This document shows, piece after piece, positions 9,302 through 22,600 of a stretch of 64,000 nucleotides of DNA. The translations under genes were made by a program, and so were the position numbers. The notes beneath the pieces were generated by a model. The model ran no database searches and was not told the origin of the DNA. It saw only the letters and a program-made list of their open reading frames with translations. The stretch is from Emydura subglobosa (Eukaryota > Chordata > Testudines > Chelidae). Position 1 is the stretch's first letter. Every line of letters begins with the position of its first letter. Location of the stretch: assembly GCA_007922225.1 (NCBI GenBank), contig ML680041.1:587025-651024 (forward strand). The letters run 5' to 3'.

Positions 9302-12300
9302 ATGGCCTGTCGGCGGCGCCCCCCGGCCCAGCGGCAGGATTTGTTCTACCAGACCTATTACAGCCTGAGCCAGCTGTACCCGCTGCTCCTCCTGCTCCTG
9401 CTAATCCTGCTGGCCGCCTGCCTGGCCCTGCTGGCCGCCCACCTGGCCAGCGGCAGGGTGAGGGGCGCTGGGGGGCCGGCCTGGGGCGGGGCGGGGCCAG
9501 GGGGGAGACACGGGCCCCCTCCCAGTGACCCCCTTCTGACAACCTCTCCTCCATGTTCCTCCCACCCAGCCAGCCCCCCCTTTCCTCGGCTCTGTGCCCC
9601 GCCGGTCCCCTGACCCCCAACTCCTCCTGCCCATCCCCCCCCACAGGCCAGGACCCATCCCCCTGCTGGCCCCCCCACCGGCCCTTCCACCCCCCTCGGT
9701 CCCAGTCCCCTGACCCCCAACTCCCCCCCCCATCCCCTACCTGCCCACCCCACTCCATCCCCCGAGGCCTGTAGGGAAGGATCCTCTGAGTCTGGGGGGC
9801 GGGGCAGGGGAGGCAGAGGATGAGGGGGACTCAGGCCACCGGGATTGGTGGGTGAAAGGCCGCTGCGGTGGGGGGGTGTTGTCTGCCCTTCGGCTGCCTG
9901 CCCCCCAAAATCTCTAGCTGCTCCCCGGTGGGTTAGCCGATCAGCACTGCCACTCAGTGGCCAAAGATGGCAGCGCCGCAGCTTTGCCAAGTCCCCCCCA
10001 GCCCCACCCTGGGGGACGGTGACCCCAAGTGCCCCATGGGGAGAGCGGGGCCTGCAGCTCCCTCCCCCCCCCCACCCCGTTCTCACACTGCCCTGTTCCC
10101 GATTCCCAGGATCTCACCTCCCACCTGGGCTTCCTGGTCACGCTGGGCGTGGGCCTGGCCCTCTTCTCCCTCACCCTCTGCCTGGTCTGCGTGGAGGGCA
10201 TCTTCCAGCGAGGCACCCGGGTCTTCTCTGCCGTCATCTGGGCCGGCCTCCTGGCCATGGGCTACGTCTTCACCTTCACCGGCGGACTGGTCACCGCCTG
10301 GGACCAGGTGAGACCTCGGGAGGCTGCTCTGGGCCACGGGCGCTGGGGAGGGACGGGACAGGGGGCTGTTACCTGGAAATAACACCCCAGGCTGAATCTC
10401 ACCCAGCCCGACTTCCTCCCCTCCAGGTCTCCTTCTTCCTCTTCATCATCTTCACCGTCTACACCATGCTGCCCGTCCGCATGCGGGATGCCGTGGTGGC
10501 CGGCCTCGCCTCCTCCCTCTCACATCTCATGGTCTTGGGGGTCTACCTGTCTGCCGGGCAGGGCTCGCGGGCAGAGCTGGCTGTGCAGGTGAGATCCCCC
10601 TTCCAGCTGCCCCCCTTGTCCTCCCCCATAGCAACCCCTTCCCTCTCCGCCCTTCTCAGGTGCTGCCCCCTTAGCTTCGCTCCAACCTGTCTCACTTCCC
10701 GTGGACATCACCCATTTCCCAGAGCCCCCTTCTCTCCCTGCCCCCCCTTTCCAGCCCCCCTGTTTCCCCATGTCGCCCCCTTTCCCCTAGCTGCACCCCG
10801 TGACGCCCCATAGAGTTTTTTCTTCCCCGCCCATGTCTCTGTCTCCATAGCATCTCCCATCCACATGCCCCCCACCCAGATGTCCCATGGATCCCTCCCT
10901 CCCTCCCTCCCCCTGGGCCCTGTCTCACCCTCCTCTGCCCCCCTGCCACCCACAGCTGCTGGCCAATGCGGTGATCTTCATCTGCGGCAACCTGGTGGGG
11001 GCCTACCACAAGCACCTGATGGAGGTGGCTTTGCAGGAGACCTTCCAGGAAACCTTCAAACTCATCCAGTCCCGGGTCAAGCTGGAGTCTGAGAAGCGGC
11101 ATCAGGTGAGGAGGAGGGAGGCCGAGATATTTGTCAGTATGGCTTGTCTCCACACGCCCCCTTCTGTCCTTCCATCCACACCTCCATCCATCGGTTTTCC
11201 ACGTAACCCCTCCGTCCATCTGGACACTGTCCATCCGGTGCCCAGACTGGTAGATTCCTCCCTTCCGAGGCCAGACGGCTCCATGGTGACTATCCCGCGT
11301 GGCGCATGGACCAGGGGAGGGCCCCATGACAATTCCCAGAGCAGATCATGCAGAAAAATATCCTCCTGTGTTGATTTTCAAATGGTCAACGAGGGAGAAT
11401 CCACAGGTACCACCAGTTGTTCCCAGGGTTATTTGCTACTCACCATTGAAAACGTGATGTCGTATTTCCAGTCTGACCATGTCTAGCTTCAGCTTCCACT
11501 CATGGGATTGTGTTAGACCTTCCTCAGCTAGGCTGAAGGGCCTGTGGTCAGATCTTGGTTCCCCGTGTGGGAAGTTATGAACCGGGATGGTGACCTCTTG
11601 GTTACGCTAAAAAGATCAAGCTCCGGGAGTCTATCGCTCAAAGGCAGGTCCTCATGGCGCTTCTCTGCAACGTCTCAGCATCCCCCTTGAGTGGTGGACG
11701 TCAGAACAGGACACGGCTTCCCAGTCAAGGGGGCCCCAGGGCCAAATCCAGAGGTCAAATAACCGCTCCGCTCCGTTTATGTCAGTCCCCTGTTGAGGCA
11801 TCCCAGGCTCGGAGCAGCCCGTGTGGGCACAGAACCGAACTGGGAGGCGGGCTGTGCCGCTGGTTCTCCACTGCGACCCCTCGATCCTTTTCCGAGTCGG
11901 ATCTGTGCATCTGTGCTTCCAACCCCCACGTGCTGCCCTCCCCCACGTCCATCTACCCACCCACCCAAATCCATCCATCCACCTACCCACCCAAACCCAT
12001 CCTCCACCCATCCACCCACCCACCACCCAAACCCTTCCATTCATCTACATCCATCCACCCACCCAAACCCTTCCATCCATCCACATCCATTCGCCCACCC
12101 ACCCACCCCAATGCTCATCACTCACCCTCTCCCCCCTGCCCACCCACAGGAGCACCTCCTCCTCTCCATCCTGCCCGCGTACATCGCCATGGAGATGAAG
12201 GCCGAGATCATCGAGCGGCTGCGGGACGGGGGCCGGCAGGAGAACGCCAACAACTTCCACAACCTCTATGTCAAGCACCACAAGAATGTCAGGTACCGAA

Positions 12301-13657
12301 CTCCTGGCCCGTCCCCCATGCCATGGGGGGGAGGGGCATTGTGAGTGGGGGGGTTGGGGTCCCCCCTCTGAAGCGTGACCCCCCTTTATAAGCACCCCAT
12401 CTGCCGAGAGCTACCAAGGCTGGGAAATCCCCTGTGTGATGTGGGGCAGGGTTTGCTGATGCCTCCCTGATTCTGTCCTCCCCTTTCCTGCCCCCCAGCA
12501 TCCTGTATGCTGACATCGTGGGGTTCACGCGGCTGGCCAGCGAGTGCTCCCCCAAAGAGCTGGTGCTGATGCTGAACGAACTCTTCGGCAAGTTTGACCA
12601 GATTGCCAAGGTGAGGCGACCGGATCCCCCTGCCCCCCAGCTCCCCTAGACCCCTGCCCCTGGCATCTATCTGGGACCCCCACCCCAGAACCTCCAGAGA
12701 CACCCCCGCAAGTCTCCATGGATCCACCTCCTACACCTCCTTTCGTGTCATTGGACCCCTCCCCAGAACCCCACATGGTGTCCCTGAACCCCCTGGGAAC
12801 CTCTCCACTATTTCCCCCAGGGAGACAGCCCTCCAGAGACCCACTGACTCAGACTGAGACTCCCTAGTACTCCAATCCCCACCCAAGCCCCACGGGACCC
12901 CCTACTTTCTCCTGGGGACCTCAGGAGACCCTCCTCGTCTCTGCCCCTGACCCCAGCCCACATCTCCAAGGACCAGTCACAGGCGGCAGGGAGGGACGGA
13001 TTTCACGTCTCTCTCATAGACTCCTTCACCCGAAGGGCAGAAGGGACCATGGTGATCATCCAGTCTGATCTCCTGCCCGTCTCTGTCGTGTCTCGGAGCC
13101 CTCCCCCTCCCCGGCCGTTGGAGAGATTTGTTTTTAGCCGACGCAGATGGGCCATGTGCCATTGCAGGCAACCTCACCATACCATCCCCTCGAGAAACTT
13201 GATCAAGCTTGGTCTTGAAGCCAGTGTGGGGTTTTTTGCCCCCTTGGGAGGCTGGTCCAGAACTTCACCCCTCCAATGGTTAGACACCGCTGTCTGATTT
13301 CAAGCCTAACCCTGTTGGTGGTCATTTTCCACCCATTTGTTCTCGTGCCAACTGTTGGTCCCAAACGTCAATAACTCCACACGAGTTCCTCGTGTGATGC
13401 TGGGGCAAAAAGGGGGGAACGCGATCCTTGGGTGCAGAGCAGGGGAACAGAGATGATTCCCCCCGCCCTCCCCTGGATCCGGCACTGCGACATGGCCTTT
13501 TTACAGGGCTTAGAGAAGTGGGCGGAGAAAAGCCGCGAAAATAATTCGGCGTCTGGAGGAAACATCTGAGATTGAAAAAGTTCAATAGGTTAAGCTTGTT
13601 GATAAGAAGATTGAGAAACTTGCTGGGGAGAAAAATGCCCAGTACTAGCGTGCGTGC

Positions 13658-13699
<42 letters not shown>

Positions 13700-16600
13700 T
13701 GGGCTGCCACCTGATGGTGCATGCTGGAACTCCACATAGTGTGTGTGTTTAATTGTGTCCTCTAATGGTGCGTGAAGGAACTGCATATCTGTGTTGTGTT
13801 GTGCTGCCTCCTTATGATGAATGGAGGAACTCCGTGTAACGTGTGTGTTTGTTTGTGTGTTGGGCTGCATGGAGGAAAGCCATATAGTGTGTGTGTGTGT
13901 GCATGTCTGTTTAGTCTAGCGGAGGAAGAACAAGAACCCATGGCTGGAAGTTAAAGACGCAGAAATTCAGAGGGGGAAATAAGGTCCCAATTTCTATGTG
14001 TGGACTTTACAGTGGAATGAACACCCAAGGGAGGTGGTGTCTTCTCCATCTCTTGATGTCAGCTGCTCCTCACTGGAGGCCTCTTTGGAAGATGCTTTGG
14101 CCAAGCCCAAGGGATTAGATCAACACCAGCGAAGCAGGGGTGAAAATCCCTGGATATGCAGGTGGTCAGACTGGATTATCTGATGGTCGTTTTCCGCCTT
14201 GAAGGACTAAAACTGGGAGGAGAATTCCACCATGGCCTCGCCATGAAGGACGGGTTCTTTCTTCCCTCTCTCTCTCTAGGACAACGAGTGCATGCGCATC
14301 AAGATCTTGGGGGACTGCTACTACTGCGTCTCTGGGCTGCCCGTCTCCCTCCCCAACCACGCCCGCAACTGCGTCAAGATGGGCCTGGACATGTGCCAGG
14401 CTATCAAGTGAGTGCCCGACGCAGGCGGCCTGTCCGTGGGTTGCCGTGAACCAGCTCTAATGGGAAGGGTTGTCTCCCCCCCTCCACACACACACACACC
14501 CCATCTCTTGTCCCCCCCCCCCAGGAAGCTCCGGGACGCCACCGGCGTGGACATCAACATGCGGGTCGGGGTGCACTCGGGGAATGTGCTGTGTGGCGTC
14601 ATCGGCCTGCAGAAGTGGCAGTACGACGTCTGGTCCCACGACGTGACGCTGGCCAACCACATGGAGGCTGGAGGAGTGCCGGGGTGAGTGGGGGGGGATG
14701 GGGACGTGGGGTTGCCCCCCGCCGGGGGCATGATGCATGGAGGCGCTCATGTGCCTGTGTTTCATGCCATCCCCCCTACTGGTGCCCGGAGGAACTGCAT
14801 GTCTGTGTGTGTGGTGTTGTGTTGTCTCTTTGTGAACGGAGGAACTCCATGTAGTGTGTGTGTTTGTGTGTTGGGCTGTCCCCTAAATGGTGCATGGAAG
14901 AACTCCATCTAGTGTGTGTGTGTTGTGTTCTGCTGCCTCTTTATGAAGAATGGAGGGACTCCATGTGTTTTGTGTGTGTGTGCACGTGCGTTGGGCTGCC
15001 ACCTGATGGTGCATAGAGGAACTGCATATTTGTGGGTGTTGCATTGTGCTGCCTCCTTGTGACGAATGGAGGAACTCCATGTGTTTTGTGTGTGTGTGTG
15101 TGTGTGTGTTGTGCTGCCCCCTGATGGCACACGAAGGAGCTGCACCATTGTGTGGCACTGCCCCCAAGTGGCAGGTGGAGGAATCACCCACCTTTGTGCT
15201 GCCCTCTCTTGTGGACGGTAGGACCATCCTGCCTCTCTGCGGAGGGCTGGAGAGTGGTGCCCACCCTGCAGGTGTGAGAAGGAACCGTGCCTGCAATTTG
15301 CAAAACCGCCCCAGGAGAAACGGGGTGGCAGCTGGGAAAACCCACAGCCTCCGTGCGCCGAGTGGCTCCGGTGCACGGAACAATGGCATGCCCTCTCTTC
15401 CCCCCAGGAGGGTGCACATCACAGAGGCCACCTTGTCTCACCTAGGCGGGGTCTATGGGGTGGAGGAAACCTGCCGCTGGCAGCGAGACCCCTTCCTGAA
15501 GGAGAACAAAGTCAAGACCTTCCTGGTCATTGACCCACGGGTGAGTCTACATGGCTGGCGTGACGCTGATGCAAAGGTTCATCGCGCAAAGGATTAATAG
15601 GGGCAGGGATGGGACACTGGGCCTGTCCTCTCTAGGGGGAGCCGGCTCTGATCCGGCCCCACGGCAGGGCGAATGGCTGGCTCACGGGGGGCAGGGAATG
15701 GGACAGGGTGTGTGTGTGTGTGTCTCTCTCTCTCTCTGGATGTTGTGTTGTTCTCCACCATGCCAGGCCGGGGCGGAAAGCTGCAGCGACGCCCTGTCCC
15801 CGGTGCCTGGGGAGGGCCCGAAGATGCGGGCGTCGGTCCGTATGACTCGCTACCTGGAGTCCTGGGGGGCGGCCAAGCCCTTTGCCAACCTCAAGCACCT
15901 GGACGCCAGCCCGGCCGACCAGCCGGGCTTCAGCCGGAGCAACCACTCGGTGGGTCCAGCGAGAGGAGAGGCACAGTCCTGCCCCCCGATCACCCCACTC
16001 CCTGCGGCCTGGTCCCCCCACCCACCCCACCCTACCCTATTCAACCTGCCTAGCCCCAGGGCTCAGTTCCTTCACACACTACTAGGGGGCAGCCCCACAG
16101 ATGGGAGCTCCCCATTCCCTTAAAGGGGCCACACGTGGGAACTGTCTTCATTGGGTGTCCCCCCCATAGGGAGTCACACAGCACCCCATAAATCTGACAC
16201 CCCCCACCCCTACTTTTCTCTCCCCAGGAGAGTTCTCTAGGGTCCCTGAACCAGTCAAAGGCCATGGAGCGGTAAGGCGTAACCCCTTCCTGCCCCTTGA
16301 AATGTGTGGGGGCATGAATGTCTTTGGTGGGGGCCTTACTTGGCATGCAGACCCCTCCCCCTCTGAATCAGTGAACCCCAAATCATGACACTCATTCTCC
16401 TCCCTCCTTGGTGGATTTGGGGGGGGAGGCTGGGTTCCCAGGGGGTGGACATGGGGGTGATGGTGGGGGCAGGTCTGGCTGGGGGTCTGTGGGGAGATTG
16501 GAGGGTCAGTGTGGGGGTTCAGGCTGTGGGGAAGTGGATTTTTTTGGTGTCAGTGTGGAGGGTTTTTTTCTGGTAGGGGTCAAGCAGGGACTTAGGGATC

Positions 16601-19600
16601 AATGTGGGGGTGATTTTTGGCGGTAGTGGGCTGAGTTTTAGGACTCCTGTCACTGATCCCCTATGGTCGTCTCAGAGTGTCCCCCTCACCTCTGCCTCCT
16701 GGGGTCACCTTATGGGGTTCTCTCTCCCCTCCCCCCACGTCTCGCCTGCCCCCCCTCATTCCATTTTCAGGGTTCGCTCCCCCAAGGGGCCGGACGAGGA
16801 GCTGGATGGGGTGGATGAGAAATTCTTCCAGGTGTTGGAGCAGCTCAACTCGCAGAAGTAGGGTCCTGGGAGAGGGGTGTAAGGGAGGGGGCAGGAAGGG
16901 AGGGAGCAATGGGGGGGGGAAGCAGAGGACACGGGGAGAGGAATCGGGGTGGGGGGAAAGGCAGAGGGGGAGGGACAAATGGGGGACAGAAGGGGGTGGC
17001 GAGGAAGAGGAGGGGGAGAAACGGGGGGGGGGCGGGGGGGCAGGGGGGGGGGGGGAGATCCGGATTTCCCCCACACACACACCCCCAGCTGCTCCCCTCG
17101 CATCCCGTTCAGGCAGTGGAAGAAGTCGGAGGATTTTAACCGCATCACCCTGTACTTCAAGGAGAAACTCATGGAGAAGGAGGTGAGCGGGGCTCCCTGG
17201 GGAGGGGGGGCAGTCGGGGTGCAAGAGGGCACTGCTGGGGGGGGAGCTCATAACTCCCCCCCACCCCCCTGAAGGTGAGAGGGCACCAACCCCCCGGGAA
17301 ACAGCTCNNNNNNNNNNGTCCCCCCTGGTGGCCGGTGCCCCTCACTGTGGCTCTCTCTGTCCCCTTGCAGGACCCGCTCCCTGCCCATGGGCCCCCTGGT
17401 GGCCGGTGGCCCTCACTGCATCTCTCCGCCCCCCTGCAGGACCCACTCCCTGCCCCACGGGTCCCCATGTGGCCGGTGGCCCTCACTGTGTGTGTGTGTG
17501 TCTCTCTCTCTCCCCGCCCATGCAGTACCGATTCTCTGCTTTGCCTGCCTTCAAGTACTACACGGCCTGCACCTTCCTGGTCTTCCTCTCCAACTTCCTC
17601 ATCCAGATGCTGGTGGCCTACAAGTGAGAATGGGAGAGGGGGCTGCGACGATCCCCTTTCTTCCCCCCCATCCTCCCCAGCTCTGCTGGTGCCCCTCACT
17701 CCCGACCCACCATCCCCTGGGAGCCCAACCCTGGGCTCCCCCTAATTCCTAGCATCTCTGCTGCTTTCCTCCAGGACCCCGGCCCTGGGCATCTCCTACA
17801 GCGTCGCCTTCTTCCTCTTCCTCCTCCTCCTCCTCATCAGCTTCGCTGGCAACCTGGCAGTAAGTGAGATGGGCAGGTCACTGCCTGGGGGGGGGGAAGC
17901 TTGCCGCTCCAGAGCCCCCAGGTAGGGTTAATCTAACCGTCCCTTCTCCCCCCGCCCACACCCTGCTATCCCCCACTCTCCCAGAAGTGCTTCCAGAAAG
18001 GCCCCAAGATGCTGCATTGGGTGCCCTCCCTCTCGGCGGCCGTCTGCACCCAGCCCTGGCTCCGGGTCACCCTGGGGGTTACCACCATCCTCATCGTCCT
18101 CACCATGGCCGTCTTCAACGTTGTGAGTAACCGGGGAGGGGCGGAGGAGGGGGTGCAACAGCTGGGTCTGTCCCCGGCTCTGGGAGTGGGGAGTAGGGTC
18201 TAGTGGTTGGAGATGGGAGGCAGGACTCCTGGGTTCTCTCCCCGGCTATGGGAGGGGAGTGGTGTCTAATAGTTACAGCAGGGTTGGGGGCTGGGATCCA
18301 GGACTCCTGGGTTCTCTCCCCGGCTCTGGGAGGGGTAGTGGTGTCAAGTGGGTCAGAGCATGGGGGGTGGGGCTGGGAGCCAGGACGCCTGGGTTCCGTG
18401 CCCAGGTCCATCCCTCTCGCTGCTTACAAGGGCCGTCCTCCTCTTCGAGCAGTTCTTCATCCCCACGCCCCGGTGTCCTCCACCGTCCCACAATCCCCCG
18501 GGGCCGGCCAACACCACCCGGGAATCTCTCTCGACCGATTCCTTATCCAGCGTCCCGGTAAGTTTTTTGGTTTTTGTTTTTTTTTTCTCACGCGCCGCAG
18601 TTCGGTGTTTTACTTGCAGGTGGACTTGGGAAGGTCTTTAACGCTCCGCCCCCTTTCTCCCTCACCCCACCCCTTCCCCCCTATGCCCCGCCCCCTCCAT
18701 GTCTCCCCAGTACTACATTTACTGTTGCATCCTGGGACTCCTCTCCTGCTCCCTTTTCCTGCACATGAATTTTGAGTTCAAACTGCTGATGCTGACGCTT
18801 TGCCTGGTGATCTACAACGTCCTCTTCCTCCACAGCCACGCCTGGCTCTCCGACTGCTACGTCCAGCACCTCTACCCCAACCAGACCCTGCTCAGGTGAC
18901 CGCCGGGGTGGCAGGTGCCAAGCCTGCACCTCCCCAGAGCCAGTGGAGAGCGCGGCCACCCCGCCTCCTCTGGCACAACCCAGCAGTCTCCCACCCAAAC
19001 CCTACACGGTCCTGTTGAGCGGCTCTGCTCCGGGACCGGGTCCATTCTCCGCTAACCAGGTCTCTCTCCCTCCGTCCGCAGGCCGGGGGTCCTGAAGGAG
19101 CCAAAGCTGATGGGAGCCATTTCCTTCTTTGTCTTCTTCTTCACCCTGCTGGCCTTGGCTAGACAAGTGAGTTCCCGGGGGAGCTCCCCTAGAGAGGGAG
19201 ACCCCTGTACTGCCACCCCAGACCCCTGGGTTCTATTCCCCCTCCCGGTTCTTCCCCTGTGGGGCCGAGAGCTGAGACCCATTGGGAAGTTTCCTGGGCT
19301 TCATTCTCCATCCTACCCTGTCCTGCTGCAGGACCCCTAGGGGTGAACGCCCTGTACTGCTACCCCAGACACCTGGGTCTCCATCTCTTCTCCCCCTGGG
19401 TGCTGGGCACTTCCAGCCCAGGCGCCTGGCTCCCATTCCTCGTCCCAGGCTCTCCCCGCAGGTGCCGGGAGTTGCAGGCACTAGGGGTGCCATCCCGGAT
19501 GCCTGGGTCCCCGTCTCTCCCCGCCAGGTGCTGGCCATTGCCTGGACCAGGGGTGGCGGGAGGGTCTGAGCCCCTCTGCGTGCATCTCTCTCTCTCTCAG

Positions 19601-22600
19601 AACGAGTATTACTGCCGCCTCGACTTCTTGTGGAAGAAGAAGTTCAAGAAGGAGCGGGAGGAGATCGAGACCATGGAGAACCTCAACCGCGTCCTGCTGG
19701 AGAACGTGCTCCCGGCCGACGTGGCTCAGCAGTTCATCGGCCAGAACCGGCGCAACGAGGTCAGCCTGCCTGCGGTGCATTGCCCCTTTCAACGGGGGGG
19801 ATTGCTGTCTGCCGGGACCCAGCTCTCCGGGGGCGGGGAGGGTGGTTCCTTCCCCACCAGGAATCGGTTTACCCTGAGCTGGTCCACCCCATCCCATGTC
19901 CCGTCTCCAGCTGCGGCCGATCTGAAGAAGGTGTAAAATACTGTGGAACACATCCGGCCAGTTGTGCATTGAGGGGCAAAAGAATCCTTGACCCCTGCAT
20001 TTCCCCCATCCCGGTCCCTCCCCCGTTAGGCTGACAGCTACAGGACCCACAGGGATTTCATCCTGCATGTCTGGGTCCCGTTCCCCGTCCCACTCCCTTC
20101 TCCTGTGGGGCTGAGATCAGCAGGGCCCGTAGGGGAACTCTCCCAGATCCTGGGTCCCATTCCTGAGATCATAGATTCATAGACTTTAAGGTCAGAAGGA
20201 TCATCTAGTCTGACCTTCTGCCCAACGCAGGCCAGAGAACCTTGCCCACCCACTCCTGTAATAAACCTTTAACCTATGACTGAGTTATTGAAGTCCTCAA
20301 ATCATGATTTAAAGTCTTTGAGGTACAGAGAATCCACCAGCAAGTGACCCCTGCCCCATGCTACAGAGGAAGGCATCCATGTAATAGGTTTTCCTCTCAT
20401 CAGACCGGTTCTCTATACCCTTCGCCATGCTAGTAGCCCTTCTCCGCACCTGGTCCAGTCTAAATTAATTTGAGCTACCGAATCTTATCAGTTGCTTTGA
20501 GCATCTCAACATTGAACATCTGCCATTGAAATGTGGTGGTGGGGTCCGTATGAATGGTGGGCTGTTGTCAGCTGGGTGGTGGTGGTTGGATTTGGTGACT
20601 TGTCGTGTTGGTTGTCTTGGGCTTTGTTTTGTGTGAGGTGGCGGATGGGATCGGGAGGCTACGGTGGTAGAACGTGGATGAGGAGTTGGCTGGGCATGAT
20701 AGATCGTGGGGGTCTGGTTGGGTTTTGCTTTGGGTTGTGACGGAGTTGGGTCTGCTCTGCTGTGTTGGCGGCTGTGTCGGCTGGCATTGATGCACTGGGT
20801 CAGTTGGAGGTGGTTGGGTTTGTTTGGTTGTGATGATGGATGTGTGGGCTGGAATTGACTCACTGGGGTGGGGTATGTTGATTGGGGTAGTTGGATGGGT
20901 TTGATGATTGCTTATATTAGTTGCAATCTTTGAGTTGAGTTGGTTGTGGTGATAGCTGTGTCGGTTGGGTTTAGTGGGCCGTGCTGGTTGGGAAGGGGTT
21001 GGATTTGGTTATATTTTGTGATGTTGTGGGTGGGTTTGATGATGGCTGTGTGTGGTTGGCTTTGGCACACTGCTAGTTGGGGGTGTTTTGGTTTGATTGG
21101 AATTGGCTGGCTGTGGTGGGTTGTTTTGACCGATTTGGTGATGGTTGTATTGGTTGGGGATGTTTGGATTTGCTTGGCCATGGTGATCAATATATTGATC
21201 GGGTTTGGATGGCGGAGTTGGTTGGAGGTGGCTGGATTTTGTTGGCCATGGTGCTGGCTGGAGTTGGCCGGTTGTGGTGGGCTGTGGCTAGCTGGGATGT
21301 GGTTCGGTTGGTTGGATGGTTGTATTGCCTGGGGATGTTAGTTGGGTTCGTCTGGCTTTAGTGAGCTGTCTTGTACAGATTGTGGCATTCGGGTGGGTTG
21401 GGTGAGGACTGTGTTGCTTGTGGGATGTGGTCATGGTGAGATTTGTTTTCCATTGAGTTGTGGCTGGGTTTGATTAGCGCTTATCAGCCATGTCCGCACG
21501 CTGTGTGAAATGATCAGAAAGTGACACGCTGTCTCTCTCTCCCGCCCACCCTCCCATACAGGACCTTTACCATCAGTCCTATGACTGTGTCTGTGTCCTC
21601 TTCGCCTCCATCCCCGACTTCAAGGAGTTCTACTCCGAGTCCAACGTCAACCACGAAGGGCTGGAGTGTCTGCGGCTGCTCAACGAGATCATTGCGGATT
21701 TTGACGAGGTCCGAGGGGGTTCAGATGAGATTGGGATGTGGGTGCCGTCTCAGCGCATTGTAAATGGGTCACGGGGCTAACCTGGGGCAGCGGGCTGCTG
21801 TCTTGATAGGGCCGGTTGGGCCGAGGACCCAATCTGAGCGAAGTGGGGTGAGCGAGATGGGGCTGAATGGACCAGTGACTTGGTTATTTCCAATCCTACA
21901 GCTTCTCTCAAAGCCAAAATTCAGTGGCGTAGAGAAAATCAAGACCATTGGCAGCACCTACATGGCAGCTACGGGATTAAATGCCACCTCTGGCCAGGAT
22001 AACCAGCAGGTAACTCCTTTCCCTCTCCTTTCTGGAGCTCCAGCCAAGTGTCCCCCAGTTTCCCAGAACCCCTTGGAGCTGGGTGACAAACTCCTGAGCT
22101 TCCTTATCTTATCCCCTTGACGATGGGTTGACTGCTTCCTCCTTGGTTATGGGTGGGGTTAGGCTTTGATTGCCTGGTTGTGATGGGTGGTTTCTCCTCT
22201 CCCATTGTGATGGTGGAGGGGTTTACCCTTCAGGATGCTGAGAGGAGCTACACCCACATGGGCATCATGGTGGAGTTTGCGGTGGCCCTCATAGCCAAGC
22301 TGGACATCATCAACAAACACTCCTTCAACAGCTTCAAACTCCGTGTGGGTGAGTCCCTCTCTAACCCAGTTGCAGGAACAATCCCCCCAGTTCCCCAGGC
22401 TCTGGAACCATCGCTGTCCATTGGATGTCGCTGTGCCTATTGAATGGCCGACATTGGCCCAGCCAACGTTGGCCATGCTGGTTGGGCACGGCCAACATTG
22501 GCCTCACCCAACTGGCCATGATTCCCCAGTTTCCCGTGATGACCCCACTCACTTGGGCACTTGCCCAGGGGCCAGTGTTGACCCTGCCCAGTTGACTGCT

